Assembly (NCBI RefSeq): GCF_001422405.1
Contig: NZ_LMMV01000012.1
Coordinates: 288,830 to 352,829, forward strand
Source of the DNA: Pseudorhodoferax sp. Leaf267
GTDB lineage: Bacteria > Pseudomonadota > Gammaproteobacteria > Burkholderiales > Burkholderiaceae_C
Direction of reading: 5' to 3'
Length of the DNA stretch: 64,000 bases
Notes under the pieces: generated by a model
The model's database searches: none
The model's input: the letters and a program-made list of their open reading frames with translations, nothing else
What the model was told of the DNA's origin: nothing
Position numbers and translations under genes: made by a program
Shown: positions 19,383-29,893 of the stretch, in pieces
How positions within the stretch are numbered: position 1 is the stretch's first letter
Layout: the number at the start of each line of letters is the position of its first letter

Positions 19383-20366
19383 TCAGGACCTGCGCTGCAA
19401 CAGCTGAGCCGCTAATTGTAGCAAAGCCTCGGTGTGCGAATTGCGCGGCAGATGCTCCGTTGCAGCAACAGCGCGATGCGCTTCGGCGGCCGCCGCTTGC
19501 CGCGTCACGTCCAGCGCGCCAGTCTCGCGCACGATGGCCAGGATCTCGTCGATGTTGTCGATGGCGCCGTTCTCGATGGCCTGCCGGATGGTGTCGCGCT
19601 GCGCTGGCGTGCCCAGGCGCATGGCTGCGATCAGGGGCAGCGTGGACTTGCCTTCGCGCAGATCGTCGCCCAGGTTCTTGCCCATCTCGGTGGGCGTGCC
19701 GTCGTAGTCCAGCACGTCGTCGATCACCTGGAAGGCCGTGCCCAGCGCCTGGCCGTATTCGGCGCAGGCCTGTTCCAGGGCGGGTGGGCAACCTGCAAGG
19801 ATCGCGGCCAGCCGCGTGCTGGCTTCGAACAGCTTGGCCGTCTTGGAGCGGATGACGCGCAGGTAGCCCGCCTCGTCGAGCGAGGCGTCGTGCATGTTGA
19901 CCAGCTGCATCACCTCGCCTTCGGCGATCACGTTGGTCGCATCGGCCAGCGTCTGCATGATGCGCATGTTCCCGGACTCGACCATCATCTGGAAAGCCCG
20001 CGAATAGAGGAAGTCGCCGACCAGCACGCTGGCGGGATTGCCGAACACCTCGTTGGCCGTGGCGCGCCCGCGGCGCAGCGTGGAGTCGTCCACCACGTCG
20101 TCGTGCAACAAGGTGGCGGTGTGGATGAACTCGACCACGGCCGCCATGTTGAAGCGCTGCGGAGCGTCGTAGCCCAGTGCGCCGCACATCAGCAGCAGGA
20201 TGCCGGGCCGCAGCCGCTTGCCGCCGGCCGAGATGATGTACTGTGCGACTTCGCCCACCAATGGGACACCGGAGGCGAGACGCTGGGCGATCAGTCGATC
20301 GACCTCGCGCATGTCATCGGCGATGAGGGCAACCGCTGCTGCGGTGCTGGAGGAGTTGACTGACAA
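19383..20366 (-). CDS. ispB: Octaprenyl-diphosphate synthase
   Basis: A trans-polyprenyl synthase of about 327 residues. Motifs seen: GGKRLRPG near residue 45, the first aspartate-rich motif LLHDDVVDD near 90 and the second VIDDVLDYDG near 220. It extends farnesyl diphosphate with isopentenyl diphosphate to make the ubiquinone side chain. I place the start at the TTG that gives (M)SVNSSSTAAAVALIADDM, because the only upstream ATG adds an atypical MWRWVRSYNCPTTPGYN and would run into the divergent rplU promoter region. The start is therefore uncertain by up to 17 codons. tRNA-Pro follows on the same strand. Confidence 0.93.
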   Translation of the reverse strand: MSVNSSSTAAAVALIADDMREVDRLIAQRLASGVPLVGEVAQYIISAGGKRLRPGILLLMCGALGYDAPQRFNMAAVVEFIHTATLLHDDVVDDSTLRRGRATANEVFGNPASVLVGDFLYSRAFQMMVESGNMRIMQTLADATNVIAEGEVMQLVNMHDASLDEAGYLRVIRSKTAKLFEASTRLAAILAGCPPALEQACAEYGQALGTAFQVIDDVLDYDGTPTEMGKNLGDDLREGKSTLPLIAAMRLGTPAQRDTIRQAIENGAIDNIDEILAIVRETGALDVTRQAAAAEAHRAVAATEHLPRNSHTEALLQLAAQLLQRRS

Positions 20367-20438
20367 GTTGTAACCCGGGGTAGTTGGGCAATTATAGGAA
20401 CGCACCCAACGCCACAAGTTCGGGCGGATTTGAGTCGG

Positions 20439-20466
20439 CTTGTGGGCAAATGCCGCGTGCTATACT
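20439..20466 (+). promoter_or_regulatory. Probable sigma-70 promoter of rplU-rpmA
   Basis: The -10 element TATACT at 20461-20466 is preceded by a weak -35 (CTTGTG) at a 16-nt spacing. It is about 55 nt upstream of the rplU ATG, which also has an AGAGG ribosome site. Confidence 0.6.
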
Positions 20467-20520
20467 CGCGGGCTTCGCGGAAATTCGTCCGGCGAAGACT
20501 CACTCCTATAGAGGTCCAAC

Positions 20521-20832
20521 ATGTACGCGGTCATAAAAACCGGCGGCAAGCAGTATCGCGTTGCTTCCGGCGAAAAAATTAAAGTAGAACAGATTGCTGC
20601 GGATGTAGGCCAAGAGATCGTGATTGATCAGGTTCTCGCAGTCGGCAACGGCAGCGAGATCAAGGTCGGCACCCCCTTGGTATCCGGCGCAACCGTCACG
20701 GCAACCGTCGTGGCGCATGGCAAGCACGACAAGGTCCACATCTTCAAGATGCGCCGTCGTAAGCACTATCAGAAACGTCAAGGTCACCGTCAACAGTTCA
20801 CCGAACTGCAGATCGGTGCAATCGCCGGATAA
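20521..20832 (+). CDS. rplU: 50S ribosomal protein L21
   Basis: 103 residues, the standard L21 length, starting [20 protein letters not shown] and containing the conserved [21 protein letters not shown] stretch. It binds 23S rRNA in the large subunit. An AGAGG ribosome site precedes the ATG, and rpmA follows after 12 nt, the near-universal rplU-rpmA arrangement. Confidence 0.98.
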   Translation: MYAVIKTGGKQYRVASGEKIKVEQIAADVGQEIVIDQVLAVGNGSEIKVGTPLVSGATVTATVVAHGKHDKVHIFKMRRRKHYQKRQGHRQQFTELQIGAIAG

Positions 20833-20844
20833 GAGGTACAGGTC

Positions 20845-21105
20845 ATGGCACAGAAAAAAGGCGGCGGCTCTACACGCAACGGTCGCGATTCCAAGCCCAA
20901 GATGCTCGGCGTCAAGGCCTTTGGCGGCGAACTGATCAGCGCAGGCTCGATCATCGTGCGTCAGCGCGGCACGCGCTTCCACCCCGGCACCAATGTAGGT
21001 GTCGGCAAGGACCACACACTGTTCGCCCTGGTGGACGGCCATGTGTCCTTCGCCGTGAAGGGTGCACTGAACCGCCAAGTGGTGGTCGTCACGCCGGCTG
21101 CCTGA
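20845..21105 (+). CDS. rpmA: 50S ribosomal protein L27
   Basis: 86 residues starting [20 protein letters not shown], with the conserved [15 protein letters not shown] block. The N-terminal tail reaches the peptidyl-transferase centre of the ribosome. Co-transcribed with rplU. A terminator lies 24 nt downstream, separating it from obgE. Confidence 0.98.
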   Translation: MAQKKGGGSTRNGRDSKPKMLGVKAFGGELISAGSIIVRQRGTRFHPGTNVGVGKDHTLFALVDGHVSFAVKGALNRQVVVVTPAA

Positions 21106-21128
21106 TTTCCTCGGGCGTCCCGTCGTTC

Positions 21129-21153
21129 GAAGCCCCGCTCGTCGGGGCTTCTT
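21129..21153 (+). terminator. Rho-independent terminator after rpmA
   Basis: The perfect 9-bp stem GAAGCCCCG / CGGGGCTTC with a CTCGT loop is followed by TT. It implies that obgE has its own promoter or depends on readthrough. Confidence 0.8.
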
Positions 21154-21178
21154 CGTTGCTGGGGTCGTATGTTTGTAG

Positions 21179-22261
<1,083 letters not shown>

Positions 22262-22276
22262 TCCGTTGACTTCATC

Positions 22277-22295
22277 GCTCCGGGTGCACCGGAGC
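22277..22295 (+). other. Hairpin between obgE and proB
   Basis: A 7-bp perfect stem (GCTCCGG / CCGGAGC) with a 5-nt loop and no T-run lies in the 45-bp gap. The proB ribosome site (GGAG) is inside the right arm, so the structure could modulate proB translation. Untested. Confidence 0.35.
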
Positions 22296-22306
22296 TGGTT
22301 GCATCC

Positions 22307-23455
22307 ATGACAACTTCCGCTTCATCGACCTTGCTGCGCGACGCGCGGCGCATCGTCGTCAAGGTCGGCTCCAGCCTGGTGACCAACGAAGGCCGTGGCC
22401 TGGACGAGACGGCCATCGGCGAATGGAGCCGGCAACTGGCCAGCCTGGTCGGCGGCGAGGGCGGTCGGGCACGCGAACTCATCATGGTGTCCAGCGGTGC
22501 CATCGCCGAGGGCATGAAGCGCTTGGGCTGGAGTACGCGGCCACGCGAGATCCGCGAGTTGCAGGCCGCCGCTGCAGTTGGCCAGATGGGCCTGGCCCAG
22601 ATGTACGAGACCAAGCTGCGCGAGAACGGCATGCGCAGCGCGCAGGTGTTGTTGACCCATGGCGACCTGGCGGACCGCGAGCGCTATCTGAACGCTCGTG
22701 CGACCTTGTTGACGCTGCTGCAGCATGGCGTGATCCCTGTGATCAACGAGAACGACACGGTCGTCAACGACGAGATCAAGTTCGGTGACAACGACACCCT
22801 CGGCGCGCTCGTGGCCAATCTGGTCGAAGCCGATGCCCTGGTCATCCTGACCGACCAGCGTGGCCTGTATTCGGCGGACCCGCGGCGCGACCCGGCGGCC
22901 GTGTTCGTGCAGGAGGCCAAGGCCGGCGATGCCGCCCTGGAGGCCATGGCGGGCGGTGCCGGCTCCAGCATCGGGCGGGGCGGCATGATCACCAAGATCC
23001 TGGCAGCCAAGCGGGCAGCCGGTTCTGGCGCGTCCACCGTCATCGCCTGGGGCCGCGAGCCCGACGTGTTGCTGCGCCTGGCGCGTGGCGAGGCCATCGG
23101 TACGTTGCTGGTGGCGCAAACCCAGAAGACGCAGGCGCGCAAGCAATGGATGGCCGACCATCTGCAGCTGCGTGGGGCCGTGACGGTGGACGATGGTGCT
23201 GCGCTCAAGCTGCGCGCGGAAGGCAAGAGCCTGCTGCCGATCGGTATGACGGCCGTGGAGGGTGACTTCTCACGCGGCGACGTGATTGCGATCCGCGACG
23301 CGCAGGGCGTCACGCTGGGGAGGGGCCTGGCGAACTATGCGAGCGCGGAAGCGCGGCTCTTGTGCCGCAGGCCTTCCAGTGAATTCGAGAACCTCCTCGG
23401 CTACCTGGCCGAGCCGGAGATGGTGCACCGGGACAACCTGGTGCTGAGCCGCTGA
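22307..23455 (+). CDS. proB: Glutamate 5-kinase
   Basis: 382 residues, with an N-terminal amino-acid-kinase domain ([49 protein letters not shown]) and a C-terminal PUA domain from about 285. It phosphorylates glutamate to gamma-glutamyl phosphate, the first step of proline synthesis, and is usually feedback-inhibited by proline. proA is not adjacent; it must be elsewhere. It follows obgE, as in many Burkholderiales, and is convergent with the CNP1-like gene. Confidence 0.96.
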   Translation: MTTSASSTLLRDARRIVVKVGSSLVTNEGRGLDETAIGEWSRQLASLVGGEGGRARELIMVSSGAIAEGMKRLGWSTRPREIRELQAAAAVGQMGLAQMYETKLRENGMRSAQVLLTHGDLADRERYLNARATLLTLLQHGVIPVINENDTVVNDEIKFGDNDTLGALVANLVEADALVILTDQRGLYSADPRRDPAAVFVQEAKAGDAALEAMAGGAGSSIGRGGMITKILAAKRAAGSGASTVIAWGREPDVLLRLARGEAIGTLLVAQTQKTQARKQWMADHLQLRGAVTVDDGAALKLRAEGKSLLPIGMTAVEGDFSRGDVIAIRDAQGVTLGRGLANYASAEARLLCRRPSSEFENLLGYLAEPEMVHRDNLVLSR

Positions 23456-23468
23456 GCGGCTTTCCGCT

Positions 23469-23984
23469 TCAGCCGGGGTAGACGATGGGTGCAGGATTTT
23501 TCAGCTTGCGCACCATGTCGCTGACCGAGGTCGGAGGCGCCTTGCTGTCGCACCCGCCCTGGCGCGCCAGCGCCAGTGGATAGCGCACACGCGTGGAGTC
23601 GAACAGAGACTGCCATTGCGGCGAGGCAACCGGCGCCCAGCGCGCGTCGTTGTAGCGGGCGTAGACCTTGTGCTCGCCCGTCCCACAGCGCAGTCCTTCG
23701 TACATGGCGGTCATCGCGCCACTCGGGCTGCGCGCGACGATCACATAGCGCACGACGCCATCCTTGCCGATGCTCATCGTGGCCGGGTCCACGCCGTACT
23801 GCAGGCTGCCGCGCTTGTCGACATCCACCGAGATCAGCTTGTCGGTCTGGAAGGTCGGCGGCGGCGGCACGTCGGCTTCGGCCCAGTCGGGCTGATCGGG
23901 AAGGATGGTTTGCGCCAACGCCATGGACGCAGACAGCGCGCCCACCGCGAGCCAGGCCGCGATGCGGCCGCTACGAAGATGCAT
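23469..23984 (-). CDS. CNP1-like exported protein
   Basis: A 171-residue protein with a signal peptide ([20 protein letters not shown], cleavage after LAQ) and a mature domain matching the CNP1-like family: [39 protein letters not shown] and [11 protein letters not shown]. The family is named after a Neisseria cryptic protein and its function is unknown. Two cysteines in the mature part could form a disulfide. Its start overlaps the end of rppH by 14 bp, so it is probably co-expressed with rppH. Confidence 0.85.
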   Translation of the reverse strand: MHLRSGRIAAWLAVGALSASMALAQTILPDQPDWAEADVPPPPTFQTDKLISVDVDKRGSLQYGVDPATMSIGKDGVVRYVIVARSPSGAMTAMYEGLRCGTGEHKVYARYNDARWAPVASPQWQSLFDSTRVRYPLALARQGGCDSKAPPTSVSDMVRKLKNPAPIVYPG

Positions 23985-24621
23985 GGTTTTCCTGGGAAGC
24001 CTTGAGTCGCTCGCTGGCCTGGGGGTCGGGCTCGAAACTGCCACCGGGCGGCAACTCGAATTTGTGGCCCATGACGTCGTGCGGCTCGTCGGGTTGGTCG
24101 CCATCGCGTGTGCGCATGCTGCTGCGCAGGTAGCGGTTGCGATGGTCGTGGCGCGGCAGAAACCGCGCCAGCTCGGTCAGCGCCATTTCGTAGACGCCGC
24201 GTTTGAACTCGACCACCACGTCCAGCGGGACCCAGTAGTCGTTCCAGCGCCAGGCGTCGAACTCGGGGTGGTTGGTGGCGCGCAGGTTCAAGTCCCAGTC
24301 GTGGCCGACCAATTGCAGCAGATACCAGATCTGCTTTTGTCCCTTGTAGTGACCGCGTGCATCACGTCGGATGAAGCGGTCCGGCACCTCATAGCGCAAC
24401 CAGTCACGGGTCCGGGCCACCACGCGCACATGCTCCGGACGGAGGCCGACTTCTTCGTGCAATTCCCGGAACATGGCCTGTTCGGGGGATTCGCCCCGAT
24501 CAATGCCGCCTTGCGGAAACTGCCACGAATGTGTGCGGATGCGTTTGCCCCAGAAAACCTGGTTCTTCTGGTTGAGCAGGATGATGCCGACGTTGGGCCT
24601 GAAGCCTTCCCGGTCAAGCAT
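23971..24621 (-). CDS. rppH: RNA pyrophosphohydrolase
   Basis: A 216-residue Nudix hydrolase. The N-terminus [20 protein letters not shown] and the Nudix box [23 protein letters not shown] at about residues 38-60 identify RppH, which removes pyrophosphate from the 5' end of mRNA to trigger decay. The family core is about 160 residues; the last 50 ([15 protein letters not shown] onward) form a charged tail common in betaproteobacterial RppH. The gene is divergent from proS, with a good promoter in the gap. Confidence 0.94.
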   Translation of the reverse strand: MLDREGFRPNVGIILLNQKNQVFWGKRIRTHSWQFPQGGIDRGESPEQAMFRELHEEVGLRPEHVRVVARTRDWLRYEVPDRFIRRDARGHYKGQKQIWYLLQLVGHDWDLNLRATNHPEFDAWRWNDYWVPLDVVVEFKRGVYEMALTELARFLPRHDHRNRYLRSSMRTRDGDQPDEPHDVMGHKFELPPGGSFEPDPQASERLKASQENHASS

Positions 24622-24651
24622 AATCGAACCCCAATTTCTTAAACTGAAACC

Positions 24652-24679
24652 ATTATGCACAGCAGAGTCTGTGTATCAA
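24652..24679 (-). promoter_or_regulatory. Probable sigma-70 promoter of rppH
   Basis: Read on the minus strand, TTGATA and CATAAT are separated by 16 nt. The -10 element is about 30 nt upstream of the rppH ATG. Confidence 0.55.
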
Positions 24680-24737
24680 GCGGCGACAGCCCGCCCCCGG
24701 TTTCAGCTCTTCACCTCCCACCCGCCAGAAGCCGCCC

Positions 24738-26498
24738 ATGAAAGCGTCCCAGTTCCTGATTTCCACGCTCAAGGAAGCGCCCGCCGATGCCGAGGTCGTC
24801 AGCCACCAGCTGATGACCCGCGCCGGCATGATCAAGAAGCTCGGCGCCGGCATCTACAGCTACATGCCCATGGGGCTGCGCGTGATCCGCAAGGTCGAGG
24901 CCATCGTGCGCGAGGAGATGAACCGGGCTGGAGCGATCGAGATGACGATGCCGGTCGTGCAGCCGGCCGAGCTGTGGCAGGAGACGGGCCGCTTCGACAA
25001 GATGGGCCCGGAGCTGCTGCGCATCAAGGACCGCCACCAGCGCGACTTTGTGATCCAGCCGACCAGCGAAGAGGTGGTGACCGACATCGTGCGGCAGGAG
25101 CTGCGCAGCTACAAGCAGCTGCCCAAGAACTTCTACCAGATCCAGACCAAGTTCCGTGACGAGCGGCGCCCGCGCTTCGGCCTCATGCGCGGCCGCGAGT
25201 TCACCATGAAGGATGCATACAGCTTCGACCGCGACCCGGACTCGGCCAAGCAGAGCTACCAGGTCATGGCCCGGGCCTACCGCGCCATCTTCGACCGCTT
25301 CGGCCTGCGCTACCGTGCCGTGGCGGCAGATAGCGGCGCGATCGGCGGCGACCTGAGCGAAGAGTTCCAGGTCATCGCCGCGACCGGTGAAGACGCCATC
25401 GTCTATTGCCCGGACAGCGACTACGCAGCCAACATGGAAAAGGCCGAGGCGCTGGCACCGACGCAGCCGCGCCCCGCCGCTTCGCAGGCCATGGCCAAAA
25501 CGCCGACGCCGGGCAAGAGCACTTGCGCCGATGTCGCGCAGTTCCTCAACGTGCCGCTGCAGACCACGGTCAAGTCGCTGGTGCTGGCCACCGAGTCGGC
25601 CGAGGGCGACGGCCCTGTGCACACGCAAATCTGGCTAGTGCTGCTGCGCGGCGACCACGACATGAACGAAGTCAAGGTCGGCAAGCTGCCGGGTATGGCG
25701 GCGGGGTTTCGCTTCGCCACCGTGCCCGAGATCGAATCGGCCTTCGGCTGCCAGCCGGGCTACCTGGGCCCGATCGGGTTGCGCGCCCCCGTCACCGTCG
25801 TCGTCGACCGCGAAGTGGCCGTCATGCACGACTGGATCTGCGGTGCGAACGCACCAGACTTCCACATGACCGGCGTGAACTGGGGCCGCGATCTGCCCGA
25901 GCCCGACCTCGTGGCCGACCTGCGCAACGTGGTCGCAGGCGATGCGTCGCCGGACGGCAAGGGCCTGCTGGCCATCGAGCGCGGCATCGAGGTCGGTCAT
26001 GTGTTTTACCTGGGGACCAAATACTCCAAAGCCATGGGCGCGACCTTTCTGGACATGGCGGGCAAGCCGCAGTTCCTGGAAATGGGCTGTTACGGCATCG
26101 GCATCACGCGCCTGCCGGCCGCGGCCATCGAGCAGAACCACGACGCGCGCGGCATCATCTGGCCCGACGCGCTGGCGCCGTTCACGGTGGCCGTTTGCCC
26201 GATCGGGCCGGACCGCAGCCCCGACGTGAAGGCTGCAGCCGAATCGCTGTATGCCGACCTGCTGGCCGCCGGCATCGATGTGATCCTGGACGATCGTGGC
26301 GAGCGCCCGGGTGCCATGCTGGCCGACTGGGAACTGATCGGCGTTCCACACCGCGTCGTGATCGGCGACAAGGCCTTGAAGGACGGCCAGGTCGAATACC
26401 AGCATCGGCGTGACGCGGCTGCAACGCGCGTGGCTTCCGCGGAGATCGCGGCATTCGTAAAATCGCGCCTCTCTTCGCCCGCCCCAGGCGCTGCTTGA
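24738..26498 (+). CDS. proS: Prolyl-tRNA synthetase
   Basis: 586 residues, the bacterial ProRS type with an insertion (INS/YbaK-like) editing domain between about 230 and 400. Class II motifs are visible: motif 2 in [21 protein letters not shown] and motif 3 in [17 protein letters not shown]. It charges tRNA-Pro in the cytosol and the editing domain clears Ala-tRNA-Pro. A tRNA-Pro gene is 5 kb away. The stop overlaps the TTG start of the next gene in a TTGA arrangement. Confidence 0.97.
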   Translation: MKASQFLISTLKEAPADAEVVSHQLMTRAGMIKKLGAGIYSYMPMGLRVIRKVEAIVREEMNRAGAIEMTMPVVQPAELWQETGRFDKMGPELLRIKDRHQRDFVIQPTSEEVVTDIVRQELRSYKQLPKNFYQIQTKFRDERRPRFGLMRGREFTMKDAYSFDRDPDSAKQSYQVMARAYRAIFDRFGLRYRAVAADSGAIGGDLSEEFQVIAATGEDAIVYCPDSDYAANMEKAEALAPTQPRPAASQAMAKTPTPGKSTCADVAQFLNVPLQTTVKSLVLATESAEGDGPVHTQIWLVLLRGDHDMNEVKVGKLPGMAAGFRFATVPEIESAFGCQPGYLGPIGLRAPVTVVVDREVAVMHDWICGANAPDFHMTGVNWGRDLPEPDLVADLRNVVAGDASPDGKGLLAIERGIEVGHVFYLGTKYSKAMGATFLDMAGKPQFLEMGCYGIGITRLPAAAIEQNHDARGIIWPDALAPFTVAVCPIGPDRSPDVKAAAESLYADLLAAGIDVILDDRGERPGAMLADWELIGVPHRVVIGDKALKDGQVEYQHRRDAAATRVASAEIAAFVKSRLSSPAPGAA

Positions 26499-27142
26499 AG
26501 CCCACGACCGTCACGGCCCTTGTCTCCCGCCGCGCCGCCATCGCCAAGGTGGTCGCCGGCGCGGGGTTGTTGGGCCAGGGAGGCCGGGCACATGCAGGCG
26601 GGCAACTCGAAGAGCCGCTGATCGACTCGGTCCGCAGCGCGCTGAGCTCGGCGGTCCGCAACCAGGCGCCGCCTGTCCCCGAGTTTCCCGACACGGAGTC
26701 GCGCCTGACCTACCTGCGCTGGCTGGCTGCCAGCAGCCAACGGCTGCAGCGTCGCAAGCCCGAATGGAACGTGCGCAAGGAGTTCCTGGAGACCGTCTGG
26801 TACGAGAGCCGGCGCGCCGGCCTGGATACGGCGCTGGTGCTGGGTCTGGTCGAGGTCGAGAGCAACTTCCGCAAGTTCGCGATCAGCAGCGCGGGCGCCC
26901 GCGGCTACACCCAGGTGATGCCGTTCTGGACGCGTGTGCTGGGCGATGGCGACGCCGACAAGCTGTTCCACATGCAGACCAACCTGCGCTTCGGCTGCGT
27001 GATCCTGCGGCACTACCTGGACCGCGAGCGCGGTGACCTGTTCCTGGGCCTGGGCCGCTACAACGGTTCGCGCGGCCAGGCGCCTTACCCCAACGCGGTG
27101 CTCGCGGCCCGCGCGCGCTGGGACGTCAGCGCGCAGGTGTAG
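26495..27142 (+). CDS. Lytic transglycosylase, SLT domain
   Basis: A 215-residue protein starting at a TTG that overlaps the proS stop (TTGA). An N-terminal Arg-Arg/Ala-rich leader ([20 protein letters not shown]) looks like an export signal, possibly Tat-like. The SLT domain spans about 95-210 with the catalytic Glu122 in [20 protein letters not shown] and YTQVMPFW. It cleaves the glycan strand of peptidoglycan in the periplasm. Translational coupling to proS is conserved in relatives but has no obvious functional logic. Its end overlaps the convergent CNNM gene by 17 bp. Confidence 0.9.
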   Translation: MKPTTVTALVSRRAAIAKVVAGAGLLGQGGRAHAGGQLEEPLIDSVRSALSSAVRNQAPPVPEFPDTESRLTYLRWLAASSQRLQRRKPEWNVRKEFLETVWYESRRAGLDTALVLGLVEVESNFRKFAISSAGARGYTQVMPFWTRVLGDGDADKLFHMQTNLRFGCVILRHYLDRERGDLFLGLGRYNGSRGQAPYPNAVLAARARWDVSAQV

Positions 27143-28451
27143 CTGCGGGTGGCGGGTCGGCAGAGATGCGCGACACCATCACCTGGTCGATCCGGTAGCT
27201 GTCCACGTCCAGCACCTCGAAGCGAAAGCCGCCCCAGCTGACCGTGTCCGTGCGTTTGGGCACGCGTCGCAGCATCACCATCATGAAGCCGGCCAGCGTC
27301 TCGTATTCCTCGGGGTGCGGCAGCTCGTCCAGCAGCAGCGCGCGCTGCACGTCCTGCACAGGGGTGGCGCCGTCGATCAGCCACGAGTTCTCGTCCCGCT
27401 TGACGATCTGCTCCTCGTCCAGCGGGTAGGCCACGAGCTCGCCCATGACCGTGCTCATGACGTCGTTGAGCGTCACGACGCCGACCACCATGCTGTACTC
27501 GTTCACGATGACCGCGAAGTCCTCGTGCACGAGCCGGAACTGGTCCAGCACCTCGGCCAGCGTCAGCCGGTCGGGCACCACCAGCACCTTGCGCACCAGC
27601 GCGTCGTCGCGCAGCGAGATCGACTGGTTGTTCAGCACGCGCTGGAACAGATCCTTGGCGTCCACATAGCCCACGACATGGTCGATGTCGATCTCGCAGA
27701 CCGGGTATGTCGAGAACGGTTCGGCCGCGATGCGCAGGCGGATCACTTCGTCCGGCTCGTCGCGGCGGAAGTAGGCGATACGGTCGCGGTGCGTCATGGC
27801 GCTGGAGACGGTGCGTGTGTCCAGCTCGAAGACGTTGGCGATCACCTGCTGCTCGCGCGCGGCCAGCGCCCCCGAGCGCGCGCCGGCCTCGGCCATGGCC
27901 AGGATGTCCTCGGACGTGATGCGGTCGTCGCGCTGGGTCGGCAGGTCGAACAGCTTGAACAGCCCATCGGCCGTGCGGCTGTAGACCCACACCAGAGGCT
28001 TGAACAGCGACATGCAGGCCTGCATGGGCTTGACCACGCGCACGGCCAGCGCCTCGGGCTGCGTCATGCCCAGGCGCTTGGGGAACAGGTCGGCGAACAG
28101 GATGAACAGCGAGGTCGTGACGAGGAAGGACAGCAGGAAGCCGGCCGTGCGGGCCTGCGGCTCGTCCAGATCCCACCAGCGCCACAGATCGGCGAACAGC
28201 GGGCTCATCGCGCCTTCGCCGACGATGCCGCCCAGGATCGCGACCGCGTTCTGGCCGATCTGCACCACGGTGAAATAGTGGCCGGGCTGCTCCTGGATCT
28301 TCATGACCAGCGCCGCGCGCGCATCACCCTCGTCGGCCATCTGGCGCAGGCGCAGCCGGCGCGAAGCGGCCAGCGAGATCTCGGCAATGGAAAAGAACGC
28401 GCTGGACACGATCAGCGCGAACACGAGCAGCAGACTGGTCGAGAGGCTCAG
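27126..28451 (-). CDS. CNNM/hemolysin-C family membrane protein with CBS pair
   Basis: About 441 residues: DUF21/CNNM membrane domain (about 1-190, ALIVSSAFFSIAEISLAASR), a CBS pair (about 205-330, with MTHRDRIAYFRRD and LVVPDRLTLAEVLDQFRLVHEDFAVIVNEYS) and a CorC/HlyC C-terminal domain (WLIDGATPVQDVQRAL). Related proteins handle Mg2+/Co2+ efflux; the hemolysin name is historical. There is no ATG, GTG or TTG at the expected start. The family N-terminus (x)SLSTSLLLVF begins at a CTG that overlaps the upstream ATPase stop (CTGA). I take that CTG as start, supported only by homology and coupling; the first in-frame ATG would remove a membrane helix. Confidence 0.88.
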   Translation of the reverse strand: MSLSTSLLLVFALIVSSAFFSIAEISLAASRRLRLRQMADEGDARAALVMKIQEQPGHYFTVVQIGQNAVAILGGIVGEGAMSPLFADLWRWWDLDEPQARTAGFLLSFLVTTSLFILFADLFPKRLGMTQPEALAVRVVKPMQACMSLFKPLVWVYSRTADGLFKLFDLPTQRDDRITSEDILAMAEAGARSGALAAREQQVIANVFELDTRTVSSAMTHRDRIAYFRRDEPDEVIRLRIAAEPFSTYPVCEIDIDHVVGYVDAKDLFQRVLNNQSISLRDDALVRKVLVVPDRLTLAEVLDQFRLVHEDFAVIVNEYSMVVGVVTLNDVMSTVMGELVAYPLDEEQIVKRDENSWLIDGATPVQDVQRALLLDELPHPEEYETLAGFMMVMLRRVPKRTDTVSWGGFRFEVLDVDSYRIDQVMVSRISADPPPAATPAR

Positions 28452-29443
28452 TGGACGAACCCCATGCGGTTCTTGCCGTGTGGCGGACGCGGCAGGTCGT
28501 CGACGCGGATCGCGTCGCGGCCGTCCAGCCGGGCATTCCCGAAACCGGTCATCAGCGCGCGGCGCATCTCGCGCGGTGCTTGCTCGGCCAACACATCCAG
28601 CACATCGGCCTGCGGCTCCGGATCGAAGCGCGCGCCCCAACCGTGCTCGCCGCGGATGGACGTGTAGAGCTGCCCGGCGATCTGTCGCGCCTGGTCCGGC
28701 GTGGGCGCCGGGATGTTGAACACGTTCATGCGGTTCAGGATGGGCTCGGGGATCGCGCGCTCGTCGTTGGCGGTCGTGATCCAGATCACCTGGCTGGCGT
28801 CAATGGCAACCTCGGCGAATTCGTCGACGAAGTTCTGCGCGGTGTCGTGTTCGAGCAGGGTGTAGAGCGCGCCCAGCGGGTCGTACTGGGTGTCGGTGCC
28901 GGCCTTGTCGATCTCGTCCACCACAAGCACCGGGTTGGCGTACTGGCCGTCGACCAACGCTTCGAACACCTTGCCGGGCTTGGCGCCCTTCCATTGCGAG
29001 GACGCGCCCGACAGCAGCCAGCCAGCCGTCATCGAGCTCATGGGCAAGAGGTTCATGCCGGTGCCCAGCAGCTCGGCGAGCTTCCTGGCGAAGTGCGTCT
29101 TGCCGATGCCGGGCGGGCCCAGTAGCAGCATGGGCGTGACCTCCAGCCCGTCTGCGCTGTGCTGGGACAGCGCCACGTGGCGGCGCACGTCGTCCAGCGC
29201 TTCGGTGAAGTTGGGCAGGGTCTGGTAGAGCGCGGCCATCTCGGGGATGCCGGAGGGCTTGACCTGGAAGCGCTCGGGGCCGCGTTCCAGCATGCGCTCG
29301 TAGGTGCTGCGCAGGTGTTCCTGGTCCTTGGCCGGCAGCTTGGCCAGCTTGCGCTCCACGTCATGGGGCGTGAAGACGCTGCGCATGCTGGCGACCGGCA
29401 GATGAAACGAGGCAGGCGTCTGGGAGGTCATGCGCGATTCCAT
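28448..29443 (-). CDS. AAA ATPase, Lon-like ATPase domain without protease
   Basis: 331 residues. Walker A GPPGIGKT at 109-116, Walker B VLVVDEIDKAG at 172-182, sensor 1 WITTANDE and an arginine-rich sensor 2 region (EMRRALMTGFGNA). The AAA module resembles that of Lon but there is no N-terminal substrate domain and no serine protease domain, so it should act as a remodelling ATPase on an unknown client. The start ATG has an ideal AGGAG site. It follows grxD after 74 nt and overlaps the CNNM gene, suggesting a membrane-linked partner. Confidence 0.88.
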   Translation of the reverse strand: MESRMTSQTPASFHLPVASMRSVFTPHDVERKLAKLPAKDQEHLRSTYERMLERGPERFQVKPSGIPEMAALYQTLPNFTEALDDVRRHVALSQHSADGLEVTPMLLLGPPGIGKTHFARKLAELLGTGMNLLPMSSMTAGWLLSGASSQWKGAKPGKVFEALVDGQYANPVLVVDEIDKAGTDTQYDPLGALYTLLEHDTAQNFVDEFAEVAIDASQVIWITTANDERAIPEPILNRMNVFNIPAPTPDQARQIAGQLYTSIRGEHGWGARFDPEPQADVLDVLAEQAPREMRRALMTGFGNARLDGRDAIRVDDLPRPPHGKNRMGFVH

Positions 29444-29517
29444 CGAAACTCCTTGTGAGAGGGACGGAATCATTTCAGCACAAGCCGTGCCAGGCCGCTG
29501 TCAGCCGGGCGCGACAG

Positions 29518-29844
29518 TCACTCGGCGGTCGTGCCCAGCACCGTCTGCAGTTCGCCGGACTCGTACATCTCCATCATGATGTCCGAGCCGCCGACGAACT
29601 CGCCCTTCACGTAAAGCTGGGGGATCGTGGGCCAGTTGCTGAATTCCTTGATGCCCTGGCGGATCTCGGCGTCGTCCAGCACGTTCACGGTCTTGATGTT
29701 CTTGGTGTCCACGCCACAGGCCTTGAGCACCTGGATGGCGCGGCCCGAGAAGCCGCACATCGGGAAACTGGCGTTGCCCTTCATGAACAGCAGGATGTCG
29801 TTGGACTTGACCAGGTCGGCAATGCGTTGTTGGGTGTCGCTCAT
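29518..29844 (-). CDS. grxD: Monothiol glutaredoxin
   Basis: 108 residues with the CGFS active site ([16 protein letters not shown]), and [19 protein letters not shown] for glutathione binding. Monothiol CGFS glutaredoxins bind [2Fe-2S] clusters with glutathione and pass them to acceptors. The long open frame extends upstream into prmC sequence, but [17 protein letters not shown] is the family start. It is the fourth gene of the hemA-prfA-prmC-grxD run. Confidence 0.95.
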   Translation of the reverse strand: MSDTQQRIADLVKSNDILLFMKGNASFPMCGFSGRAIQVLKACGVDTKNIKTVNVLDDAEIRQGIKEFSNWPTIPQLYVKGEFVGGSDIMMEMYESGELQTVLGTTAE

Positions 29845-29893
29845 GGGGATTCCTTTGTCGGCATGCGGCCGATGTCGCAAAAACAGGGCGCGA

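Noticed and set aside
19205-19855. Plus-strand open frame over the tRNA region
   Set aside because: It reads through tRNA-Pro antisense, giving the familiar spurious RIRTSGLYVPNVALYQ sequence, and then antisense to ispB.
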